Origin: Heliomicrobium modesticaldum Ice1
GTDB taxonomy: Bacteria; Bacillota; Desulfitobacteriia; Heliobacteriales; Heliobacteriaceae
Direction of reading: 5' to 3'
DNA length: 64,000 nt
Assembly (NCBI RefSeq): GCF_000019165.1
Contig: NC_010337.2
Coordinates: forward strand, 1,541,001-1,605,000
The notes beneath the pieces were generated by a model. The model was given only the letters and a program-made list of their open reading frames with translations. It searched no databases and was not told the origin of the DNA. Both the position numbers and the translations under genes were made by a program. Shown piece by piece: positions 52,470 through 61,294 of the stretch (positions are counted from its first letter, which is position 1; each line of letters begins with the position of its first letter).

Positions 52470-53435
52470 ATGCATCCTGGAGAAAGTGAAAATAGGCAAA
52501 GGAAAGGTCGTGCAGTCGAACCATTGAATCCCTTCTATAAACTGATCCTGACGCCGCTGATCTGGGCGACCAATTTCGTGATGGGGCGGCTGCTTGTTGT
52601 CGCCATCCCGCCTTTTGCCCTGTCGAGCATCCGCTTTGCCATCGCCGCCCTGATCATGTTGCCGCTGGCCTTGCGCACACACCCCTTTTGGCAGATCTCC
52701 CGGCGTTCCTGGGGCTGGATCGGTCTGATGGCGGTGACGGGCGTGTGCCTGTTCAACACGGTGCTCTATCTGGGGCTCCGCTACACCGCATCTGTAAACG
52801 CCACCTTGATCAATTCGCTGAGCCCGATGGTGACGGCCATGCTCGTCTTTCTCATCGATCGGGAGAAAATTCAGCCCAGCCAGGCTGCCGGCATCCTCCT
52901 GTCTGTGGCCGGCATCACCGTCGTCGCGGCCCAGGGTTCATGGGAGCGGCTCGCCCAGCTGTCCTTCAATCCCGGCGACTTGCTGGTGTTGCTGGCGACG
53001 GCGCTCTGGGCGCTTTACACCATCGCCGGGCGCAAGGCGGCCCGGGAGGTGCCTGTCCTCGCGGCAACAGGCTACTCTTTTGCCATCGGCGCCCTGCTCT
53101 TGTTGCCCATGGGCCTGCTCGATTGGAACCTTTCCGCCGCCGCCCGCCAGCCGGCAGCGCCGTGGATGTGGGGCGCCGCCGTGTACCTGGGAATTTTCGC
53201 GTCGGTCATCGCCTTCTACTGGTGGAACCAGGCTGTGCAGGCCTACGGTGCCACCGTCTCCTCCCTTTTTCAAAATCTGATCACCGTCTACGCCGCCGGG
53301 ATCGCCTACTGGGGATTGCAGGAGCCGCTCTTCGGCTACCACTGGCTCGGCGGGGCGCTGGTGTTCGGCGGGGCTTTGCTGGCGTCAGGTATTTCACAAA
53401 GGAAAAAACCGGCACAGGAAACTGTATCCTCATAA
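52470..53435 (+). CDS. EamA/DMT-family transporter
   Basis: This is a drug/metabolite-type transporter with ten TM helices in two EamA repeats (first: LIWATNFVMGRLLVVAIPPF and SLSPMVTAMLVFLIDREK after GLRYTASVNATLIN; second: LLVLLATALWALYTIAGRKA and FASVIAFYWWNQAVQAYGAT). At about 321 aa it has the usual size. Upstream ATGs at 52458 and 52461 overlap a TATGAT element that could be the -10, so the ATG at 52470 is taken; the exact start is uncertain because no strong ribosome site is present. The gene is convergent with a histidine kinase gene. The substrate is unknown. Confidence 0.88.
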   Translation: MHPGESENRQRKGRAVEPLNPFYKLILTPLIWATNFVMGRLLVVAIPPFALSSIRFAIAALIMLPLALRTHPFWQISRRSWGWIGLMAVTGVCLFNTVLYLGLRYTASVNATLINSLSPMVTAMLVFLIDREKIQPSQAAGILLSVAGITVVAAQGSWERLAQLSFNPGDLLVLLATALWALYTIAGRKAAREVPVLAATGYSFAIGALLLLPMGLLDWNLSAAARQPAAPWMWGAAVYLGIFASVIAFYWWNQAVQAYGATVSSLFQNLITVYAAGIAYWGLQEPLFGYHWLGGALVFGGALLASGISQRKKPAQETVSS

Positions 53436-53482
53436 TCTTAGAACGATTCGAATGAAGAGCCGGATTGCCGTCAAATCTTACC

Positions 53483-54496
53483 TCAGCCGTAACATGTTGC
53501 CATAATCGGCAACGTGAAATAGAAGGTGCTGCCCTTGCCGGGCTGACTCTCTACACCGATCCTACCGCCATGGCCGATCACGATCTGCCTGGCGATGGCC
53601 AGGCCAAGGCCGGCGCCTTCTGTCGAGCGTGAACGCTCTGCCCGGTAAAAGCGGTCAAACACATGAGGGAGGGCCGCTTCGTCGATACCGGGACCGTCGT
53701 CGACAACGCTGACTGTGAAGACTGCCGTCGGAGGCGCCTGCCCGCCTGGAAGCGCTTTCCCGTCCGATCGTTCACAACAAAAACACAGGCGAATGGTTCC
53801 GCCTGGGGGAGTGTATTTCAGCGCATTGGCGATGAGGTTGTTCATCACCTGTTCGATGCGCATCATGTCCACAGAGAGTACAAACTCGTCCGCTTCAGGA
53901 AAAGGCAGATCTAGGGTGGATTCAAAGCGATATCCCCGCCGCCGGATATCGGCGCCGTATTTGCGAATCAGATCGCTAGCGAACAGATGGGGTTTGACGG
54001 ATTTTAGATCAAAGCTTGGCTGTCCGAACTCCAGCTTGGACAGATCGAAGAGGTCCTCTACCAGTTGGTTGACCAACAGAACCTTTTCGTAGATCATGGT
54101 CAGATTTTCCTGATCAGGCGCCACGATCCCGTCCAGCATGGCTCGGAGATACCCCTGGATCGCCGTCATCGGGGTGCCCAGTTCGTGGGAGATATCGGAG
54201 ACGAGTTGGCGGCGCGACTGCTCCAATCGGTGCAGGGTCGCATTGGCCTCATTGATCTCCGACTCCCGTTCCTTGAGCAGTCGCCCCTGAATGTCGCTGA
54301 TCTTGAAAATCCTTGCTGATACTTTCAACAGTTTTTCGTATTCTACAGCGAGGTCCGCAAAAATCTGCCGTGCTTCGGGATCGTGGAGGCGGTGACTGTT
54401 CGCCTTCGCCGTTTCCAGAACGAGGCTTTCCCGTCCGAATAATGTATTGCCGTCTCCTTTTTTCAGCAACAGAGGCAACTCCTTTCCGTGGCGCAT
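53483..54496 (-). CDS. Soluble histidine kinase with Sia-type stalk motif
   Basis: This 337-aa kinase has no TM segment. After about 50 residues comes a helical stalk (EYEKLLKVSARIFKISDIQG, then LLKEREsEI, residues 52-82). Next are HisKA (LVSDISHELGTPMTAIQGYL, His104) and HATPase (NNLIANALKYTPPGG; DDGPGIDEAALPHVFDRFYR; GAGLGLAIARQI). Thr replaces the usual Arg after HELG. The stalk is nearly the same as that of the GGDEF/HD-GYP protein encoded at 58.4 kb, suggesting a shared controller, perhaps the SiaC-like protein of the divergent operon. It is the second gene after its response regulator (23-base gap). Confidence 0.92.
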   Translation of the reverse strand: MRHGKELPLLLKKGDGNTLFGRESLVLETAKANSHRLHDPEARQIFADLAVEYEKLLKVSARIFKISDIQGRLLKERESEINEANATLHRLEQSRRQLVSDISHELGTPMTAIQGYLRAMLDGIVAPDQENLTMIYEKVLLVNQLVEDLFDLSKLEFGQPSFDLKSVKPHLFASDLIRKYGADIRRRGYRFESTLDLPFPEADEFVLSVDMMRIEQVMNNLIANALKYTPPGGTIRLCFCCERSDGKALPGGQAPPTAVFTVSVVDDGPGIDEAALPHVFDRFYRAERSRSTEGAGLGLAIARQIVIGHGGRIGVESQPGKGSTFYFTLPIMATCYG

Positions 54497-54519
54497 CCAG
54501 CCTCGGCCTTTCTTCGCGA

Positions 54520-55227
54520 TTACAGGTTGAACTTGTACCCGAAGCCCCGGATGTTCTGAATGCGCTCAGGCGCTGAAGGATCGGTTTTTATCTTTTTGCG
54601 GATGTTGCTGATATGGGTCATGACGGTCCGGTAATCGCCGATATCTTTGTATCCCCAGATCCTGGTATACAGCTCCTGGGCGGTAAAGACCTGGTTGGGG
54701 TGCTGGGCGAGGAAGAACAGCAGTTGCAATTCCTTGGCTGCCAGAGAAACGGGTTGGCCGCCGACGGCAACGCGGTAATTGGCCAGGTCGATCTCCAGAT
54801 CATCGAATACCAAGATACGAGCTGGCGCCGGTTCTTCGGTAGGAGCGGTCCGCCGGAAGATGGGCGCTCTGCGCAGCTTGGCCTCCACCCGCGCCATGAG
54901 CACCTTTGGGTCGAAAGGTTTCGTAATATAGTCATCGCCGCCCAGCTTCAGCGCCTGGATGATGTTGTCCGCTTCCTTCATGCAACTCATGAAGAGGATC
55001 GGCACGTTGGAGCAGCTGCGGATCTCCTGGCAGATCTGGTAGCCATCCATATCAGGCAGAAGGATATCCAAGAGAATCAGGTCAGGCTGTTCCGATTCAA
55101 AGAGACGCAGCGCCTCCGCACCTCTTTGTGCCACGGCCGTGCGGTAGCCCTTTTTTTCGAGATAAAGCACCAACAATTGCTGGATTTTTGTGTCGTCTTC
55201 AACGATCAGGACCTTTTTCCCCTCCAT
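54520..55227 (-). CDS. OmpR-family response regulator, partner of the soluble kinase
   Basis: A 235-aa regulator with a receiver domain (VLIVEDDTKIQQLL; LILLDILLPDMDGYQ with the phospho-Asp; DDYITKPFDPKVLMARV) and a winged helix (VSLAAKELQLLFFLAQHPNQ; TVMTHISNIRKKIKTDP; IQNIRGFGYKFNL). The start has a perfect AGGAGGTGA. It is transcribed together with the soluble kinase and divergent from the Sia-type operon, separated by 242 bases in which no obvious palindrome stands out; that gap contains both promoters. Confidence 0.94.
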   Translation of the reverse strand: MEGKKVLIVEDDTKIQQLLVLYLEKKGYRTAVAQRGAEALRLFESEQPDLILLDILLPDMDGYQICQEIRSCSNVPILFMSCMKEADNIIQALKLGGDDYITKPFDPKVLMARVEAKLRRAPIFRRTAPTEEPAPARILVFDDLEIDLANYRVAVGGQPVSLAAKELQLLFFLAQHPNQVFTAQELYTRIWGYKDIGDYRTVMTHISNIRKKIKTDPSAPERIQNIRGFGYKFNL

Positions 55228-55469
55228 CCTATCACCTCCTACGCATCCACCTTTTCTCCCACACTTCTACATCTCTCGCTCGCATCCTTTTCTTACGACG
55301 AGGGCTTGCAAAAAATTCATAGGGCCTGGCACTTTAGATAGGCTTAAAGAACTTCGCTTTTAAATTTAAACAATAGCATGGCTGCTTATTTTATAATGAA
55401 CTTGTAATGATCTGTTATATGTAAAAGATGATCAGATAAGACGAGATCTGCGCCAAAGGAGGCAATGAT

Positions 55470-56018
55470 ATGAATGGCAACCGCATGATTCAACTGCAGC
55501 AGGCTCTTTCCAGTGAAAGCGTGTTGATCAGCTTTTCCGGGCGCTTTACCCAGGGGATCATTGAGGAACTGGGAGAAGCGGTGAAAAACTACCTGGAAAC
55601 CGAAAACCGGCCCAAGAACGACATCTTCAATATCTTCGCTATTTTTATCGAACAGACCCAGAACATCAAAAATTACATCACCGTCAAAGAGGGCACCCCT
55701 TCTTACGACCGTGTGGCCAACTCAGGGATCGTGATCATCGGCAAGCGAAACGGAGGCAACTACGTCAGTTCAGGCAACTTGATCGAAAATATGGACGCAC
55801 CGACGCTTGCGCGACGCATCGATCGGCTGATGGCTCTCGACAAGGCGGAACTGAAAAAACTGTATAAGGAAGAGATGAAAAAGGACGTGCCCCCCGGCAG
55901 CCTGGGCGCCGGTCTCGGTCTCATCGATATCGCTCGCAAGGCGAGCGCCCCCTTAGAATACTCGATCATCAGCATCGACGAGCGGTTTTCTTTCTTCACA
56001 CTGACCGCCATCATATAG
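55470..56018 (+). CDS. SiaB-family protein kinase
   Basis: This 182-residue protein resembles SiaB/DUF6272, a GHKL-fold Ser/Thr kinase that phosphorylates the small protein SiaC. Visible kinase-like features are an N-box helix (IFAIFIEQTQNIKNYI, residues 55-70) and a Gly-rich lid (GSLGAGLGLIDIARKAS, residues 143-159). A strong AAAGGAGG site precedes the ATG. The SiaC-like substrate gene follows after 14 bases. In the known Sia pathway SiaB kinase opposes SiaA phosphatase; the same logic is inferred here. Confidence 0.85.
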   Translation: MNGNRMIQLQQALSSESVLISFSGRFTQGIIEELGEAVKNYLETENRPKNDIFNIFAIFIEQTQNIKNYITVKEGTPSYDRVANSGIVIIGKRNGGNYVSSGNLIENMDAPTLARRIDRLMALDKAELKKLYKEEMKKDVPPGSLGAGLGLIDIARKASAPLEYSIISIDERFSFFTLTAII

Positions 56019-56032
56019 GGAGTGGTTTTGCC

Positions 56033-56428
56033 ATGGATAAGCTCTACATCACCGGTGCTAAAGGAACACCGGAGGTCGACTTTGACCCCTTCCAACACAC
56101 GTTAAAGCTGTCCGGGCAATCGTACCCGGAAAATGCCTTTAAGTTTTATGAGCCAATCCTGCGGTGGGTGGACGCCTATCTCGAACAATTGACGGCAGAA
56201 GCCAATGTAGTCATCGACTTCAGCTTCCCTTATATCAACACGAGCAGCTCTAAGTGCGTCATGATGCTGCTGGAAAAATTGGATGGGGCCTTTCAAAAGG
56301 GCAAGCAATTGTCTCTGAACTGGTACTATGACGAGGATAACGACAGCGAACTGGAATGCGCCGAGGAGTTTAAGGAAGATGTAACCATGCCCTTCCGGCT
56401 CATCCCCCGGGAGCGGACGGAACGGTAA
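56033..56428 (+). CDS. SiaC-family regulatory phosphoprotein (DUF1987)
   Basis: A 131-aa partner-switch protein. It has the SiaC pattern: YITGAKGTPEVDFDPFQHTL, LSGQSYPENAFKFYEPILRW, and the phospho-site motif FSFPYINTSSSKCVMMLLEK with Thr70 as the likely phosphorylated residue (equivalent to the Thr phosphorylated in Pseudomonas SiaC). The unphosphorylated form is expected to bind and activate a diguanylate cyclase. It is encoded between the kinase and phosphatase genes, a compact arrangement typical of the pathway. Confidence 0.87.
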   Translation: MDKLYITGAKGTPEVDFDPFQHTLKLSGQSYPENAFKFYEPILRWVDAYLEQLTAEANVVIDFSFPYINTSSSKCVMMLLEKLDGAFQKGKQLSLNWYYDEDNDSELECAEEFKEDVTMPFRLIPRERTER

Positions 56429-56512
56429 AAAAGGCGAAATAGCCGGGTTACATCGGCAAATTCGAGGGAGAAATCGGCGCGCCCGGCTGCCGGTATAAGG
56501 GGGGCGGAGGCG

Positions 56513-58444
56513 ATGGGGCTGCAGTTGGAGAAAGGACTCCTCGTAGAAGAGGGGCGGCGGAACGTCCTCTACGACCGGGGCGCCATTAAGGTCATTTTTC
56601 TGGCGACGGCCATGATCACCTTGGCCGTCTTGCTGACCGGCGCCATCGGTTACACCATCACGAAAATGGGCGTCGTCGACAAGCTGAAATCAAAGGATCT
56701 CCACTACATCGCCCGATCGATGGCCGCCCGCATCGATGGCAGGCTGGAGCGCGCCACAGAAACTGCACGCTTGTTCGCCGGCGATCCCACAGTCGTCCAG
56801 TGGGTGGCTGGCGGAGAACGAGATGAAAGGCTTGGTGAAAAAGCACGCAAAAGACTGATCGACATCGCCAGCGATCATGGCTACGTGAACACCTTCATCG
56901 TCAGCGCGCAGTCGGGAAACTACTGGGGCGAGGAGGGGAACATCCTCGAGACGATGGATCCCCAAGACCCCTATGACCGGTGGTTTTTCGATTTCCTGTC
57001 TTCAAAGGCACTGCTCCAAGTCCATCTCGATTACAACAAAACCCGCCAGAATACGTACGTATTCGTCAACGCCCGTATCGGCAGCGCGGAAGAGAGCTAC
57101 GGTGTAGCCGGTGTCGGCCTCAGCCTGGAGGATCTGGCGGGGGAATTCCAGCAGTACCGTTACAGCGCCGGCAGTCGCCTGTGGCTGGCCGATGAGAAAG
57201 GCGCCATCCACCTGTCAGACAACCTAGAGGCCAACGGAAAAAACCTATCCGATTTTCTGCCTGAAACGATCTGGGATGCGGTCCTGCGAGGAGAGCCGGA
57301 CAAGGCGGGAACGACCGTCATGGAATACCTCGACAGCGCCGGAAATCAGATGGATCTCATCAGCCAGCCGATCGGCGCCACCGGCTGGAGACTGGTTTTT
57401 CAGGTTCCCCGCGCCGAGAGCCTGGCGGTGCTGAACTCTATACTGGTCAACATGACCTTGACCAGCCTCTTCTCGGTGGCGCTGATCTGCATCGTCTTCT
57501 ATGTCGTATCCAGGCGCATCGCCGATCCCTACCGGCGCGCGCTGGAACTCAACGAGGAACTGGAACGGAGCGTGGCAGAGCGGACTCGGGAACTCTCCGA
57601 AAAAAATCGGAATATCATGGACGGCATCGACTACGCCAAGCGGCTGCAGGAGGCGATCCTGCCGGAGCCTGCCGAGTTGAACGATTTGTTCGCCGCTCAT
57701 TTTTTGTACTGGCGGCCTCGGGACATCGTCGGCGGAGATTTTTACTGGGTCCGTCGTTACGGTGAAGAGGAGTATATCGTCGCTGTGGGGGATTGTACCG
57801 GTCACGGTGTTCCTGGCGCCTTGATGACCATGGCGGTCAACACGATGTTGAACCATATCGCCGACGAAACCATGCAGGACGACCCTGCCGGGATCCTACT
57901 GCGCCTGCACCAGGCCGTCAGAGAGACGATACAGAAAAAAGCCGACGGCGAAACCCGTCTTGACGGACTCGATATCGGTCTTTGCAGCGTGACGGGCAGG
58001 CGGGTGATCTTCGCCGGGGCCGGCATGGATCTCTATGTGACCGGGGGTGAGGCGGCGTCGAACGTTACAGTGTTGAAGGGGGCGAGAAAAAGTGTTGGAC
58101 ACCCCCGCTTCGGCGCCGGTGACGTAGAAAACCAGGTGGTCGAGGTCGGAGAAGGCCAGGTTTTTTACCTGACGACGGATGGGTATCTCGATCAAAATGG
58201 CGGAACCAGCGACTACCCCTTTGGGAAAAGGCGCTTCAAAAACCTGCTCGCCAGCCTTTCCGACGTCGCCCTCCCGGCGCAACAGGAGATCATCGCGCAG
58301 AGCCTCGCCGATTATATGGGGGGAGAAGCGCAGCGAGACGACATTACGGTGCTCGGTTTTTCACTCAAGAATGATAAGGTTGCCTATGGAGACGGGGGTG
58401 AGGCAGCAAATGGCGAAAGGGGAACCGGGCGGTCTTTTATTTGA
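56513..58444 (+). CDS. SiaA-like membrane PP2C phosphatase with extracellular sensor
   Basis: A 643-aa protein: cytosolic N-terminus, TM1 (about 25-50), an extracytoplasmic Cache-like sensor (about 55-300), TM2 (about 305-330), a short coiled linker (about 335-370, with LNEELERSVAERTRELSEKN) and a SpoIIE/PP2C phosphatase domain (about 385-625). The phosphatase shows RPRDIVGGDFYW, VAVGDCTGHGVPGALMTM, LDGLDIGLC and QRDDITVLGF, so metal-binding Asp residues are present. It should dephosphorylate the SiaC-like protein in response to an extracellular signal. The gene start follows GGGGGCGGAGG. Its 3' end overlaps the next gene by 35 bases. Confidence 0.9.
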   Translation: MGLQLEKGLLVEEGRRNVLYDRGAIKVIFLATAMITLAVLLTGAIGYTITKMGVVDKLKSKDLHYIARSMAARIDGRLERATETARLFAGDPTVVQWVAGGERDERLGEKARKRLIDIASDHGYVNTFIVSAQSGNYWGEEGNILETMDPQDPYDRWFFDFLSSKALLQVHLDYNKTRQNTYVFVNARIGSAEESYGVAGVGLSLEDLAGEFQQYRYSAGSRLWLADEKGAIHLSDNLEANGKNLSDFLPETIWDAVLRGEPDKAGTTVMEYLDSAGNQMDLISQPIGATGWRLVFQVPRAESLAVLNSILVNMTLTSLFSVALICIVFYVVSRRIADPYRRALELNEELERSVAERTRELSEKNRNIMDGIDYAKRLQEAILPEPAELNDLFAAHFLYWRPRDIVGGDFYWVRRYGEEEYIVAVGDCTGHGVPGALMTMAVNTMLNHIADETMQDDPAGILLRLHQAVRETIQKKADGETRLDGLDIGLCSVTGRRVIFAGAGMDLYVTGGEAASNVTVLKGARKSVGHPRFGAGDVENQVVEVGEGQVFYLTTDGYLDQNGGTSDYPFGKRRFKNLLASLSDVALPAQQEIIAQSLADYMGGEAQRDDITVLGFSLKNDKVAYGDGGEAANGERGTGRSFI

Positions 58445-60050
58445 ACAGGAGATGCAGGTGCTGGAGGGCGCGCTGAGCGAACTCGACGATCCCTGTCATG
58501 CCGACAACCCATTGCTTTTCAAATACGAGGCGCTCGCCCGGAGTTATGAAAAGCTGCTGAAGGAAACACAAAAAGTCTTCCTGATCAGCGATATCCAGGG
58601 GACCATTCTCAAAGAGCGAGAAGAGAAAATCCGGACGCTGCTCGATAACTCTAATCAGGGCTTCCTCACCTTCGGTCGCGATCTGCTCGTTCAAAAGGAG
58701 TATAGCGTCGAATGTACCCGCCTTTTCGACGGTAAAAAGATCGCCCGCGCCGGCATCATCGATCTGCTGGCGTCCCCCGGTACGCAAGAAGGGGCGCGGC
58801 TTAGCGCTATCTTTCAGGCGATTTTTGCAGCCGAAGATGAAGAAAGCCGGAACCGGCTGATCCAGCAGGTTCCCACCGGGATGATGATCGGCAGGCGGCA
58901 TATTCAAGTGCAGGTAAAATCGCTGTTCAAACCGTCAGGGCGACGGGAGGAGGACGCGCTCCTCCTCATCCTGACTGATTTGACGGAGAAAAAGGAAGCC
59001 GACGCGTGGCTGTCTTTTCTAAACACCCATGATAAACTGACAGGGTTATACAACCGCAACTATGCCGAGAGCCTGCTCCCGGCGCTGATGGCCGATAAGG
59101 AGTTCCCCTTCAGCGTCATCGTGGCTGACTTAAACGGGCTGAAACTGACCAACGATGTCTTCGGCCATGAAACAGGTGACCGGCTGATCGCCAACGCCGC
59201 CGCGATCCTCTTTGACTGCTGTTGTGACAGGGGCATGGCGGTGCGCTGGGGTGGAGACGAGTTCCTGCTTTTGCTGCCGCGGACCGATGCGGTGGCCTGC
59301 CAGGAACTCTGCGAGCAGATTCGGGACGGTTGCCGACAGGCGGCGCCTTCGCCTATTGAATTGAGTATGGCCATCGGGGGCGCCACGGCGGAGGCGCCGG
59401 TGGCTTTCGGCGACCTTTTCCGTGTGGCCGAGAACCGTATGTACAGCAACAAGCTGTCGGAGAGCCGCCGCGTCCATCAGAACATCATACTGGGGCTGGA
59501 ATTCCTGCAGAGAGAGAACTGCTTTGAGATCGAAGGGCATGTAGAGCGGCTGCGGGAGTTGGCCGCCGATTTTGCCGCTCGGCTCGGCATCTCCGCTGAC
59601 TCGACGGAGATGCGCAACCTGATGCTGTTGGCGTCACTCCATGACATCGGCAAGGTCGCCCTGCCCAAGGGGATCCTCTGCAAAGCGGGACCGTTGACGC
59701 CGGAAGAGTGGGAAGTCGTCCGCCAGCACAGCGAGATCGGCTACCGGATGGCCCAGTCCATCGATGAGCCGGTAGTGGCCGACGCGATCCTGGCCATGCA
59801 TGAGCGATGGGACGGCACCGGTTATCCCTTTGGGCGCAAAGGGGAAGAGATACCCTGGCTGGCCCGCATCCTGGCGATCGTAGACGTGTACGATGTGCTC
59901 ACCCACGATCGGGTATACGCCAAGGCGATGAGCCCGCAGGATGCCCTCGCGGAGTTGGAGAGCGGGCGGGGCAGCCAGTTTGATCCGGCGCTGGTTTTGC
60001 TCTTTATCGAACAGGCGGCCCGGCAGATCGCGCCAGCGGCGGCTCCCTGA
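58410..60050 (+). CDS. SiaD-like GGDEF plus HD-GYP c-di-GMP enzyme
   Basis: A 546-aa cytosolic protein that could both make and break c-di-GMP. The N-terminal stalk (SYEKLLKETQKVFLISDIQG, then ILKEREEKI, residues 46-74) matches that of the soluble kinase upstream. A PAS-like part follows, then a GGDEF domain with intact RWGGDEFLLLL near residue 280, and an HD-GYP domain with HDIGKVALPKGIL near 410 and MHERWDGTGYPFG near 466. In the last motif Met replaces the first His of the usual HHE. The ATG at 58410 follows GGGGGTGAGG and overlaps the phosphatase gene. Unlike Pseudomonas SiaD, it has an added hydrolase domain. Confidence 0.9.
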   Translation: MAKGEPGGLLFEQEMQVLEGALSELDDPCHADNPLLFKYEALARSYEKLLKETQKVFLISDIQGTILKEREEKIRTLLDNSNQGFLTFGRDLLVQKEYSVECTRLFDGKKIARAGIIDLLASPGTQEGARLSAIFQAIFAAEDEESRNRLIQQVPTGMMIGRRHIQVQVKSLFKPSGRREEDALLLILTDLTEKKEADAWLSFLNTHDKLTGLYNRNYAESLLPALMADKEFPFSVIVADLNGLKLTNDVFGHETGDRLIANAAAILFDCCCDRGMAVRWGGDEFLLLLPRTDAVACQELCEQIRDGCRQAAPSPIELSMAIGGATAEAPVAFGDLFRVAENRMYSNKLSESRRVHQNIILGLEFLQRENCFEIEGHVERLRELAADFAARLGISADSTEMRNLMLLASLHDIGKVALPKGILCKAGPLTPEEWEVVRQHSEIGYRMAQSIDEPVVADAILAMHERWDGTGYPFGRKGEEIPWLARILAIVDVYDVLTHDRVYAKAMSPQDALAELESGRGSQFDPALVLLFIEQAARQIAPAAAP

Positions 60051-60130
60051 CGGCGCCCATTGAATGGAAGACTGGTTCGGGGTCTGCGAAAAGACAGTAG
60101 TTGAAAGTTCCTCAAGAGGAGGCGTTGCCT

Positions 60131-61294
60131 TTGCGCATTCTACATACGGCTGACTGGCATCTGGGCCGCATCTTTCATCAGGTGCACATGACAGAGGACC
60201 AGGCCGCTGTGCTGGACCAGTTTATCGATCTGATCAAGGATAGGCGACCCCATGCCGTCATTGTCGCCGGCGATATCTATGACCGTTCGGTGCCGCCCGT
60301 TGACGCCGTTCGATTGTTGGACGAGGTGATCACCCGCATCCTGCTCGACCACCGCACGGCGGTCATCATGGTAGCCGGCAACCATGACAGCGCCGACCGG
60401 CTCGGGTTCGGCAACCGGCTTTTCGCGGGGCGGGGCTTCCATCTGTTCGGTCGCTTGGATAGAGACATGGCGCCCATCCCGGTCGAGGATGAAACAGGCC
60501 CTGTCTGGTTTTGCCCCATCCCCTATGCGGAACCTGCCCTTGTGCGGGAGACCTTTGGATCATCCCCGGAAGCGGTGCGCGGTCACAACGAGGCCTTGCG
60601 CGTCCTCGCCGATCACATGAGCGCCCGGACGCCCGCCGGCGCGCGCAGGATCGCCGTAGCGCATGCCTTTGTCACCGGCGGCGAGCAGAGTGAATCGGAA
60701 AGTTTCCTCACCGTCGGAGGCGCCGGAACAGTCGATGGCAGCATCTTTGAGGGCTTTCACTACACCGCCTTGGGGCACCTGCACCGTCCGCAGCACTGCG
60801 GCCACGATCGGATCCGCTACAGCGGCTCCCTGCTCAAGTATTCCTTTTCCGAAGCGGATCACCAAAAGGGGATCACCTTTGTCGAGCTCGATGGCGCCGG
60901 GCAAATCACCGCATGTGAGTCGATCGCCCTGACACCCCGGCGAGATGTGCGTCGCCTGGAGGGATACCTCAATGATATCTTGAAGGGAGCAGCGCCAGGA
61001 GAAAACCGCCAGGACTATGTCATGGTCACCCTGCTCGATGAGGGCGCCATCCTCGATCCCATCGGCAAGATCCGCCAGGTTTACCCCAATGTGCTTCACA
61101 TCCAACGGACCTTCCTCGAAAGAGGGAGTGGGGCTGTGCGGTCTGTCGGCGACCACCGGCGCCTGGACGACCTGGATCTGTTCGCTTCTTTTATGGAACA
61201 AGTGACCGGTTCCCCCCTTGATGAGGAAGGACGGCAGGTGGCGGCGGACGTGATCGACGACGTGTTGGGACGGTGCCGGGAGGTGGCCCCATGA
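60131..61294 (+). CDS. sbcD: Exonuclease SbcD (Mre11-like nuclease subunit)
   Basis: The metallophosphoesterase subunit of SbcCD, which cleaves hairpins and protein-blocked DNA ends with the SbcC ATPase. Active-site motifs are present: RILHTADWHLGR, VIVAGDIYDRSVPP, MVAGNHDSADRLGFG, VAHAFVTGGEQSESE and YTALGHLHRPQH. The TTG at 60131 (eight bases after GAGGAGG) gives the normal N-terminus; about 387 aa. Its stop codon overlaps the sbcC start in an ATGA, so the two subunits are translationally coupled. Confidence 0.95.
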   Translation: MRILHTADWHLGRIFHQVHMTEDQAAVLDQFIDLIKDRRPHAVIVAGDIYDRSVPPVDAVRLLDEVITRILLDHRTAVIMVAGNHDSADRLGFGNRLFAGRGFHLFGRLDRDMAPIPVEDETGPVWFCPIPYAEPALVRETFGSSPEAVRGHNEALRVLADHMSARTPAGARRIAVAHAFVTGGEQSESESFLTVGGAGTVDGSIFEGFHYTALGHLHRPQHCGHDRIRYSGSLLKYSFSEADHQKGITFVELDGAGQITACESIALTPRRDVRRLEGYLNDILKGAAPGENRQDYVMVTLLDEGAILDPIGKIRQVYPNVLHIQRTFLERGSGAVRSVGDHRRLDDLDLFASFMEQVTGSPLDEEGRQVAADVIDDVLGRCREVAP

